Source of the DNA: Neocallimastix lanati (nom. inval.) | Lineage: Eukaryota > Neocallimastigomycota > Neocallimastigomycetes > Neocallimastigales > Neocallimastigaceae | Length of the DNA: 20,000 bases | Direction of reading: 5' to 3' | Assembly: GCA_016946835.1 (NCBI GenBank) | Contig: JACVTC010000015.1 | Span: 872,501-892,500 of the forward strand | In this document: positions 10,728 through 19,329 of the stretch, one piece after another | Layout: every line of letters starts with the position of its first letter | Numbering within the stretch: the stretch's first letter is position 1 | Notes under the pieces: model-generated | Seen by the model: the letters and a program-made list of their open reading frames with translations, nothing else | Told to the model about the DNA's origin: nothing | The model's database searches: none | Made by a program: the position numbers and the translations under genes

Positions 10728-11827
10728 GTATTTGAAAAGAAAACGATTTTTCTGGTTAAAAGCCGGGAATCTATTTTGGAATTCAAGCAAAGAATAGCTT
10801 CATGGTATTCCTACACTTTTAAATTTCTTAAACCATTACCCGGAATTACTAATTATCAACAAATTTATTAATAAATATATAGAATTCCACACCTATATTA
10901 CGTTTTGTATATATATATATCATCGGTTAATGATGAAGAATTAGTGAAGGAGTACAATGATCGACTGATTATTATTGATGAAATACAGCATTTCAGGAAC
11001 TCGGTTGGAAAGAAAATTATATATAATAAAATATTGAAACTTTTAGATACGATTAAGGATGGACATGGTGCTATTTATGTCGGCCACTCCAATCTTTGAT
11101 AATTATCAAGAAATTCCAAATTTAGTGAAACTAATTAAACCGGGCTTTGGCTGTGATGAGCCATTGACACCCGATAAATTGGAAAAAGTAATGAAAGGTC
11201 ATCTTTCATATTACGGATTAAATCCATCTGATACTTTGGTAAACTTTATTAGTACATCTGTTCCTGGCATTAAATGAAAAGGATAAAACCTTTACGAATA
11301 AAAAAATTAACAAAAACCATCAAACTAATGCAAAAGTTACTTTGTGAATCCAATAATGAAAAAAAAATACCACCTGAAATTACAAAGACTATAAAACCCA
11401 AAATCAGTACTCAGCTAAATAACGCCTTTTGCTTCAAACCCGCTTCCAAAAAACAATGGTACAAAAAAAAAGAAACCTTCGATGATATTCCCCGTAATGT
11501 TTTCACCTAGTATTTCTTTTGCACTGGAAATTTCTTATCATGAGGTGAAAATTGAAGATATCAAATCCAGAGAAATTGATGCCCATTATCATTTCTTTAT
11601 ATTTCCTTTAGTTATTGATGATAAAGAATATGTGATTACCTATGCAGAAGAAAATAAGTATTCAAAACGTAAAATAATTGAAGTTCTTTACGACAATATC
11701 AAATTGAATGAAAGTATCATTACTCAAGAAATCAGAAATAAATATAATTTTTATTAATATTTTATTAGCTCTGAAACGTTAAGATGGATTAAATAACTTT
11801 ATAATTCTTTATTTGTTACAATCATTA

Positions 11828-14536
11828 TTAAATTTTAGTATGTAAACCAATAGACTCCAAGTAGGAATTCATGATGTTAAAACTATTTGATATTGAAAGT
11901 GTTTTTATTGATGTATCACAACAAGTGTCTTTTGTACCTAATGAATGACGTACATTACAATATTTTATTTCTGTAAGGTTAGTGTTATTTTTAAACATAT
12001 CTTGTAGGATGACATTAGCCCTATGAGCTATTAAATGCATCTTTTTCCATTTCTCCAATACGTAATCCACCATTTTGTGATTTACCTTCCTTAGGCTGTT
12101 TACTTATTGCATTAACACATTTCCGAGAATACAATAAAACATTTTTTCTTCGACTTGATGCTGTAATGCTGTATAATAGCAAACTCCAACTGTAATGAAT
12201 CCGTCAATTAAAACAGATTATAACAATAAAAAACACTACAATTTAAGCAAAAAAAAAAATAAGTAATATCTTTTATTAATAAATTCTTTTATATATTATA
12301 AATTTCTCTTATATTATTAACTGTAAAATAGTTAATAACGAATACATCGATTTAATTGAGAAAAATTACATGTATTTATATTTTTTCTTATTACATTATT
12401 AATATATGATGTTATTTAATAATATATATAAAACTATTTATTTATAAACAAAAGATTTTAATAATTTTTATTATTTATTAATTTATTAAAACTAAAATTA
12501 ATTTTTATTTATTATTTAATACTTATAATAATTTTAATTATATATTTAATATTGGAAAACTATTTTTATAAATATTAACTATTTAAGATTATTCCTAAAT
12601 TAATATTTAACTATTTAAAACTAAACTAAATTAACTAAACTAATTAAAAAATATTTTCAATTTAAAAAATAATAATTAAATTTTATTTCAATATATTTTA
12701 TATTTAAAAAATTCATGTACATTAAATAAATTAATTGTACGAAAAATTAAGCTATTTAATGTATTAAAGATTTATTAAATCTTCATACCAACAAAGGCTT
12801 CTCCTATGAACTTACCGGTGATGGAATCCACCATTTTTTTCCATGATCGGAATACCGCTATCAATGCAATTGGCTTCAAAATTTTTGATATCATTGCTCT
12901 CAATGGATGCATCGAAAAGCGTTTCCAAAAACGTTGAGGATCCATCACCATATATTTTCCAACAAACATTTCAATTAAATGTCCTACTGTCATACGAGAA
13001 AAGGAAAGGCGTGTGGATTAACAATAATATCTGGAATAATTCCAAATTCGGTGCGTGGGATTAATTGTTCTGGCATAATAGAATCCAATTACTCCCTTCT
13101 GGGCATATCTACTTGCAAATTTATTGCCTTGTTGCGATTTATACAAATGACGATCTTCAACACAACAATAGTAAAATATCATCCTCAACAAAGGTAGTAT
13201 AATGATCTACATAAACCGGTTTTCTAAATATATTTTCGATATCCCTGACTTCATTTTTAGTAAAATGTATATATACGGAAAAGTGGTTCATTACTATAAA
13301 AGGAATTTCTAGCAATCAATGTATTTGGTTTAGGTAATCCATTTTCATAATTTGAATTGATATTAATCAAGATTTCATCTTGGATGCTGTAGGAAATATA
13401 TTGATAACGATATTTTATATTAGCAAACATACCATTCTTAATACTAGTTGCATTGAATATTACACTGTCCTCTTGATTATTTCCAAATGCCATAATAGCG
13501 ACAACAGTATTCTGTCCATTAAATCTATTATAATTGTTGTTTTTCGTAATCAGGATGGATTGATCTCTTTTAATTTCAATATTGGACAACTCATTAATAC
13601 ACTTTCTAAACTCTTCATTATCTAGATTAATCTTTTTCTCAAATTTTGAATAAGTTTCTTTCAATTCATTATCTTTATCGAAAGTACCACTGGAAGATTC
13701 TATATTTTTATTATGATGTTCGTATTCCGATTCATGGTATTGTTTATTTTCATCGTTTCTTTCTTCAACATTTTTTACAAAATTTGTTGCATAATCCATT
13801 ATTATCATTATTGTGACTTGAATCGGTATCTATCTCATTCTTTAAATTTTCATTATCGTCAGTCTCCATATTCTTAAATCATTCCATAATTATCTCCGAG
13901 TTAATATTGATAGCCTCATTTCCACTCTTGGTCTGATTTATCAAAGACGTCAAAGATTCAAAATGGAATAATCTTCTTGATAAGATTGTTTCTAACTAAG
14001 TCATGCAGAATGGCTTCTGAGCGTTAATTAATTTTCTAGAATTATCATTAAAGTTAAAAAAATTGTACTATCATTAGACATACATTGTTTCGTCATGCCG
14101 GCTTGAAAATTCAATATACTTATAATCCGTAAAACATTTCAAACGATTGAAACTTTCCTACCTTATTACATTCTTTATATTCAATACAGTCATTTTTATA
14201 GATGAAAATGGGAGTATAAAATAACTCTTGAGAGAAATAAATACTTTTTCTATTCCTTCAACGATAAAAACACCATCTATAGGTGCTGGTATTTGTATTT
14301 CATAAGAGTCATGCACTAAAGAAATAAAATAGGTTTTTTTTTTTCTGAATCATCAAATGATCGTATTTCACTTCAGGAATAACAAATGTCTAAAGGATTT
14401 AATTCTGGTTTTTATTTGTTCAAGAAAATAACTTGATATCAAAGAGCTTCTTTATAAATAGTTTATCAAGATTAGCATAGACGTCATATTTATCAATAAA
14501 CCATTTCAAATAATCGATATTCTCTTTATCAACCAT
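11828..14536 (-). pseudogene. RPB2: NCLDV-type RNA polymerase subunit RPB2, decayed, intron-interrupted
   Basis: This is the second-largest catalytic subunit of a multisubunit RNA polymerase. Reading leftward from a plausible ATG at 14536-14534 (MVDKENIDYLKW), the protrusion signature GVFIVEGIEKVFIS is near 14275-14235. The piece at 13808-13257 carries the hybrid-binding block NGQNTVVAIMAF, then NNQEDSVIFNATSIKNGMF with the catalytic QEDS. Further left are GNKFASRYAQKGVIG (about 13120-13075), FGIIPDIIVNPHAFP (next frame), MTVGHLIEMFVGK from 12993 and ITGKFIGEAFV ending at 12789. After the 12190-12788 insert come CYYTALQHQVEEKM, KQPKEGKSQNGGLRIGEMEKD (about 12105-12045) and the natural C-terminus ISNSFNIMNSYLESIGL to 11828. 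At least five frameshifts are present. The span from protrusion to NGQN is only about 240 codons, several hundred fewer than in cellular RPB2, so the lobe/fork part is deleted. The zinc-binding cysteines at the C-terminus are degraded. Confidence 0.95.
12190..12788 (-). other. intron-like insert in RPB2 (GTATGA...TTACAG)
   Basis: On the minus strand the insert starts GTATGAAG after GCCTTTGTTG and ends GATTCATTACAG before TTGGAGTTTGCTATTAT. Excising 599 bases gives a phase 1 join in which the RPB2 alignment (a hydrophobic stretch, Gly, two residues, Tyr-Tyr) continues with no gained or lost residue. The interior is almost wholly A and T with no open frame. The stop codon seen just after GEAFVG is the intron's own sequence, not a mutation of the gene. 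The 3' site is the same TTACAG as in the helicase insert. Confidence 0.8.
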
Positions 14537-14602
14537 GTCGTCTTGGAATGATTTCTTTGATAAAAAATTCTAAATTAATTTCTCATATATATAATCAGTT
14601 GA

Positions 14603-14911
14603 GAAACACACAGTATAATTCCACCAGTAGAAAATGTATTTAAAATATTTTCTTATATTGATTTAGAAAAAGTTAAAGTAGCTATCGTTGGGGATGAACT
14701 TTATGATAATGAAAAATGAAATAAGCGATATTGCTATATCAACTAAAAAAAGACAAATATTGTGCCTTCCAAACTTTTGAGAAATATTTACGCCAATTTA
14801 GAAAATCATGTCAAGGCATATAAACCAATATCCAATCACCACTTGGATCGATGATTTGATGAAGGGAATATTCTTATGTAATTTTTATTTTACTCGTCCA
14901 CGTTTCCAATC
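14603..14911 (+). pseudogene. uracil-DNA glycosylase fragment (viral type)
   Basis: A single frame with four in-frame stops (TGA, TAA, TGA, TAA) retains the family order. First comes IIPPVENVFKIF, then the strand and active-site loop KVKVAIVGDELYDNE at about 14667-14711 (aligned with the usual VKVVI.GQDPY, so the catalytic aspartate position is occupied by Glu). Then follow VPSKLLRNIYANLENHVKAY near 14762-14821 and HHLDR, a stop, and FDEGNILM near 14839-14878. The enzyme removes uracil from DNA and is a common giant-virus repair or replication gene. The N-terminus and the downstream C-terminal half are missing, and about ten codons between the active-site loop and VPSKLL look compressed. The assignment rests on three short blocks in the right order. 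Confidence 0.72.
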
Positions 14912-14919
14912 TACTCCTA

Positions 14920-15446
14920 AAGAGTTATTATTTATTATGGGAGCCATTATGGATAGTAATAATAAAAATTAAAAAAGGATAAATTTATAAAGGACAGTAT
15001 CGATGCAGCTGAAATGGTCACTAATCTTTTGCCGGAAGGGATGCATTTAAAATACGAAAACACCTTTTCACGAATGATTATTATATCCAAAAAAAATATG
15101 TAGTAAGTCTTCTAGCTAATAATTCGGAATTGTATATAAAAGGTATTGATATAATAAAGAAAAATACATGTATATTTATTAGGGATTATTATAAGATATT
15201 TATTTGGATGATACTCTATGACTATCCGAAGAACTACAGGGAAAAAGTTTTGAAAATGATAATCAGATTTAAAATCAGGAAATGTCCCATTAAGCGATAT
15301 GGTAATGAAATTAAGTGCGGGTCGCAAATATATTGATAAAAACAATAAAGTTTTGTTGTTTGTTAATAATCACAAAAAATACCAATTGAACTACAAGTAT
15401 GATGACAAGGTGGATTACTTTGTTTTCGACACAACAACCTACATTT
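14920..15446 (+). pseudogene. polB: family B DNA polymerase, palm-to-thumb fragment
   Basis: A replicative polymerase of the eukaryotic delta/NCLDV type. IMGAIMDSNN near 14937-14970 may be a degraded motif C (normally ...GDTDS). Downstream in order are LLPEGMHLKYENTFSRM near 15026-15082, ISKKNM with a frame break in an A-run at about 15090-15103, then VVSLLANNSELYIKGIDIIKKN near 15100-15170 (the KKY...KGI signature) and IFIRDYYK. After another shift come SGNVPLSDMVMKLSAGRKY at about 15275-15335 and a tail ending YFVFDTTTYI, then TAA near 15446. The exonuclease domain and palm motifs A and B are absent. The KGI block is typical of RNA/DNA-primed viral polymerases and not of protein-primed plasmid polymerases. 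The fragment ends exactly where copia sequence begins. Confidence 0.85.
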
Positions 15447-15454
15447 AAATCGGC

Positions 15455-16515
15455 CTTTATTGGAAAATCTTGCAGCTTGATTTACTGCAAAGTGCTCTTT
15501 CTGGTCTTGTTTTTGTTGATATGTATAATAGAGATCCAATTCAATCATTTATAATCAATTTTGCTAAAAATTTTCAGAGTTTTCTCTATCTTTTAATTTT
15601 GCATTCATGCTTGGTGTACTAGTTATTTTTAGTATTGTTTATATTATAGTTAGTTTGCATTTTTTTTTAATACATTCATTTTGATTAATTTTATAGCCTT
15701 TATTTATTTTAATTATATTAATTCTGATGATTTTGTTTGTTGCTTTATCTGTGAAGATTTTATATTTATGTTTTATCTTTGAAACGACTTTGGTAATTTC
15801 TTTATTCTTTTTTTGCAATTAATATATCATCAACATAGAGTGTTCGTAATAAGCATAATTTATTATTTTTATATTTACCAAAATAAACAACTATCTGTAT
15901 TATATTGATTTATAAATAAGTAACACAATTTTCTTAAAGAAGACTGGGGATTTCGTAAAACCATTGTTTTCCAACGTGTTTAAGTCCATAGAGAGCCTTA
16001 TGTAATAATCCAGATTTTCCGCAAATTGAAGTTTTTATCACCGATTGAAATTTGAATATAAATTTTCTCATATAGATTAGCATTCAAATATGCAGCTTTA
16101 AAAAATTATCGATTTGTCATTAAAAGTCCAATTTATATATTGATGCCATAGCAGTAATTGTTCATCTAAAAAAAAAAAAACTATCCATTTCTAATGTAGG
16201 AGAATAGGTGCAGATATTAATCAACTCTTTTAATTTGTCAAAAAAAAAAAAAAAAAACTTTGATGATCAATCTTGCTTGATATTATATATCATTATCTTT
16301 AATAGCAAAAAAAAAAAAAAAAAAAAACTCATTTAACCATCAAGTGGTTTAATGCCTTTTGGAATATATCTTTTTTTTTTTTTTTTTTTCTATTTTTTCT
16401 CCACAATTTTTCATAACAACTATTTCCATATAAATTTTGTAATTCTTTATTTATTTATTGTATCTTTCCATTTGTCGGCATTTTTTTTTTGAATTCATAG
16501 CTTCTTCATAATTCT
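15455..16515 (-). pseudogene. pol: copia reverse transcriptase
   Basis: Ordered blocks are NYEEAMNSKK and WKDTINKELQNLYGN (about 16515-16430), IPKGIKPLDG (about 16365-16335), INICTYSPTLEMDS (near 16225-16183), KALYGLKHVGKQW (15999-15961), the intact catalytic LYVDDILIA (15839-15813), IGSLLYISTKTRP (about 15540-15503) and, in the next frame, FAVNQAARFSNK (about 15495-15460). Homopolymer runs at 16242-16257, 16308-16326, 16371-16389 and a 40-T run at 16556-16595 break the frame in Lys/Phe-rich stretches. RNase H is absent. Confidence 0.95.
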
Positions 16516-16551
16516 TTGGAATTAACGAATTAACGTCTTAATATTATTAAC

Positions 16552-16597
<46 letters not shown>

Positions 16598-16619
16598 GTC
16601 TTTCATTTATACATCTGAA

Positions 16620-17580
16620 TCTATTTTTTTCCTATCAAAAATCTTTCTTCATTCGATGGATAATTTTTTCTTTTTCTTTTTCGATAGTTTTTTTTTTTGT
16701 TTTTTTTATTATCAATTTTATCATTTTTGTTGGCTTGCTTATCGAAAAATTTATTATTCCTTTTAATATTAAATTCAATATCTTTTTCTTTGGTTTTTAC
16801 TTAATTTTCTTTTATCCAAAGTTTCCATATCACTAAAATTGTCTTCATACTCATTTTCAGAATTATAGTCTTTAAATTTAGAAAATAATACAACATATGA
16901 AAACAATAAAATTTATTTTTTCATTCATCTTCGTATTAACCAAAATTTTATGATTGCGTTCAATTTTTATTTTCTATGAGTTTCTGGTTTACAATTTCAT
17001 AATATAATTATAAAGTTTTGATTTAGATAAAATTTTATAATTATTAAGATTTGAAATTTTTAATTTATTTTTAAATTTGAAAATTTTAAAATTTTATTCA
17101 AATTTTTATTTAATAAAACTCTTTTTTTCACATTTTTGTTCAAAAAAACATTATTTGTAATTTTTATATCCTTTATATCATTTATTGTTATTTCTATTAA
17201 TAATACCAATATTTTCATTATTTTTACTATTACCATGTAGAATTTCTGTATGAATTTCATTTGATGTCAATTTTATACTTTCTTCAATATTTGAATTTCT
17301 GAGTATTTCCTCTTGATTTTCAGCTAATTTTTAATTTTCATTAATATATTTTTCATTAATTTATCTTTATTAATATATTTTCATTAATTTTATCTTTATT
17401 AATTTATCTTTATTAATTTTATCTTTATTAATTTTATCTCTATTAATTTTTTAGTTTTCTAAATTATTATCTAACATATTTTCATTATTGTATTTATCCA
17501 TTAAATCTCTATTATCTTCAAGATTAATTTTATTCTGTTTTGTTTTCATTCATTTCAAATTCATTAATAATAAATGGAAA
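16620..17580 (-). pseudogene. copia integrase-to-reverse-transcriptase linker, low complexity
   Basis: This region encodes Lys/Asn/Glu-rich, stop-broken pieces (for example SENEYEDNFSDMETLDKRK near 16870-16800 and NEIHTEILHGNSKNNENI near 17260-17205). It sits where copia polyproteins carry a variable, charged linker. At 17335-17450 is a short tandem array with unit near TTAATTTTATCTTTA, read as KINKDKIN on the minus strand. No separate gene is evident. Confidence 0.65.
17335..17450. repeat. short tandem array in copia linker
   Basis: About seven or eight copies of TTAAT(T)TTATCTTTA with small indels (some units TTTTCA). Indels of one base between units change the frame on the coding strand. 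Confidence 0.85.
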
Positions 17581-17582
17581 GA

Positions 17583-17761
17583 CTAAATTGTTGTTGTATG
17601 TGCTGTTTCTCCCTTCAAATTTTGTTTATCTGAAGGATTTAAGGAATGAAACAAAAGATGTGGGCATAGTGTACTTTCATTAAAGTATGCATCATGGACG
17701 ATAAAAAATGATTTTGAAGTAATGTCGAGGACACGATCACCAGGAGAGTCTGATGAATATC

Positions 17762-17804
<43 letters not shown>

Positions 17805-17825
17805 CTGGTTATGTATTATTTTCAA
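17583..17825 (-). pseudogene. pol: copia integrase C-terminal / linker segment
   Basis: GYSSDSPGDRVLDITSKSFF and DAYFNEST match the conserved copia block after the integrase core (GY...GYR.LD......RDV.FNE). A run of 38 T on the coding strand (17801-17764) sits immediately before Gly-Tyr and breaks the connection to the core. Confidence 0.85.
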
Positions 17826-18009
17826 AATTTCCTTGTTTGTATCTATTAAGATACTACTTTACATCCAAAAATTTTTAAAGTTTAGATATACCAATTTTCT
17901 TATGGAAAAATACATCATTCGGAGGAATTTTAAAATTATTTTCGCTGATGTGGATTTAAATTGTACAATATACATGCATAATTTAATAGCCTCATCCCAA
18001 CAAAATAGG

Positions 18010-18660
18010 TGATAATTTGTAGCACTGATTAACGGTTTTCACCCAGTTATCTAACTTCTGATTAATGCTTTCAGCGAGACTATTTTGTTGGGGATTACCT
18101 GGTGTAGAATGATTAAATGTAATTCTATTATTTTTAAGATCTTTTTTAAAATTAGGGTTATTATATTCTAAACCGTTATCAAATTTTACTTCCTTTATGT
18201 TGTAATTACCAAGTTTTTTTTCATAAGTTTATGGAACTCAATCAATTTCTGTACTGCTCCTTAGATTTATGTTTTAAGTAAATAAACCTAACATTTTTTC
18301 TACTGTAGTTATCGATAAATGTTAAATAGTATTTGTATCCACTAAATAATGGTGCAGGCTTAAAGTGGTCCAACGCTATCAGTATGCATATGATTTGTAT
18401 ATAGTAAAGTATTCTTGCTGGTTATTTTGTTGAATAGTTTTTTTTCTTGAGTTTACTTATTTTGTAATCTTCAAAATTTATATTATCATTCTTTTCCTCC
18501 TTAAATGTTGTTGTTTTCTAAAATTTTATAAAGATTTTGACTGTAATAGTGACATAACCTATTCTAGCATGCCATAATTTTAGATCAATATTATTTATAT
18601 TATAATCTATATCTTTCATTGAACTTGTATTTAAAGTAAAAAGGTTTTCATCATTTGTAT
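18010..18660 (-). pseudogene. pol: copia integrase (GAG-pre-integrase plus DDE core)
   Basis: LFTLNTSSM and LWHARIGYVT (18578-18549) form the GAG-pre-integrase block. The core's first catalytic Asp is in HTDSVGPL (18386-18360), directly followed by TAA. A frame change then gives KPAPLFSGYKYYLTF and FIDNYSRK (to about 18299) with the conserved second-strand motif. The second catalytic Asp lies in KFDNGLEYNN (about 18190-18155). The catalytic Glu is in NSLAESINQ (about 18095-18060), preceded by HSTPGNPQQ. The DDE residues survive although the frame does not. Confidence 0.93.
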
Positions 18661-18839
18661 AGATGGTAGTAATTAGTTTATTATTTTTTAATATTTGCTA
18701 TCTTTCCTTATTGTTGTACATTTCCATTACTAATTTAAAACCCTTTTTACATAGGTAATGAGTGGAAATTAAATTATTTTGTATGGTTTGAGCATAAAAA
18801 AAATACACCTCCAATAAAAAAATTATTATTTATATATAT

Positions 18840-19100
18840 TCCTTTGTACATAACCTTTTTGTATATTATTCTATTGGATTGTCCATTTGGGTATGTAATC
18901 CCTCAATTAATAACTTCTTCAATGTTTGATAGTATTTTTATATTTTTGGGTGTGTTGATTCCTGTTCCACTATCAACAATCCATCACACTGTGTTGTTAT
19001 CTTCTTTTAAGATTTCGGCCTTTACTTTTTTTACCTTTATGTTCCTAGAAGTTATTGAACCGTTATTAAAAATTATCTTAAATTATCTTTTACAATATTA
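18840..19100 (-). pseudogene. pol: copia aspartic protease
   Basis: The active-site block WIVDSGTGIN is encoded at 18983-18955 on the minus strand, matching the retroelement DSG[A/T] protease signature that follows the zinc knuckle. It is flanked by KNIKILSNIEEVIN and LPKWTIQ-like remnants with stops. The upstream zinc knuckle and downstream GAG-pre-integrase domain confirm position in the polyprotein. Confidence 0.88.
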
Positions 19101-19246
19101 GTTGTTATATTGAAGGATCTGAATCTGAATTATTTTGTTCTTCATAATTAACTTTATAAGATTTGAAGTTAATTTTACTACCTTTTCTGTTAAAGATGTT
19201 TTTTTTTTTTTTTTTTTTTTTTTTTGTTTTTATTTTTATTTCTTGA

Positions 19247-19282
<36 letters not shown>

Positions 19283-19329
19283 TTTCTTTTCTCCCCTATA
19301 GTTATTATTTGATGAATTTGATGGGTTGA

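Larger units (their letters stand above)
9403..11757 (+). pseudogene. NCLDV D6/VETFS-like superfamily 2 helicase, decayed, intron-interrupted
   Basis: In poxviruses this family (D6 early-transcription factor small subunit and D11-type relatives) consists of nucleic-acid-dependent ATPases that act in viral transcription. From ATG 9403 one frame runs to 9633, broken by a TAA at 9511 where the family has Gln. It contains LPVRYM and the Walker A block IYHSPGTGKSFTALW (about 9568-9612). After the 9634-10727 insert the same frame resumes with VFEKKTIFLVKS, two adjacent TAA near 10870, ISSVNDEELVKEY and motif II LIIIDEIQHFR (about 10963-10997). A +1 shift near 11065 leads to motif III, FMSATPIFDN. 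Further shifted pieces follow: KGHLSYYGLNPSD, SVPG, and 11274-11510 with ISTQLNNAFCFKP. The piece at 11482-11757 (MIFPVMF...) may be the extreme C-terminus, but that link is weak. The RecA-like C-terminal motifs (V and VI) are not found, so the protein is truncated. A pGKL-type linear-plasmid helicase is a relative, but the neighbouring DNA polymerase argues for a giant virus. Confidence 0.85.

Noticed and set aside
13380-13625. 81-residue plus-strand frame, and those at 12843-13197
   Set aside because: Antisense shadows of the RPB2 relic.
9403-15446. pGKL-type linear cytoplasmic plasmid origin
   Set aside because: Such plasmids also carry a D6/D11-like helicase and RNA polymerase genes, but their DNA polymerase is protein-primed. 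Here the polymerase has the KGI signature of delta/NCLDV enzymes and a uracil-DNA glycosylase accompanies it.
17722-18012. 96-residue plus-strand frame with a poly-Lys stretch
   Set aside because: Antisense of the copia integrase linker across a 38-base A-run.
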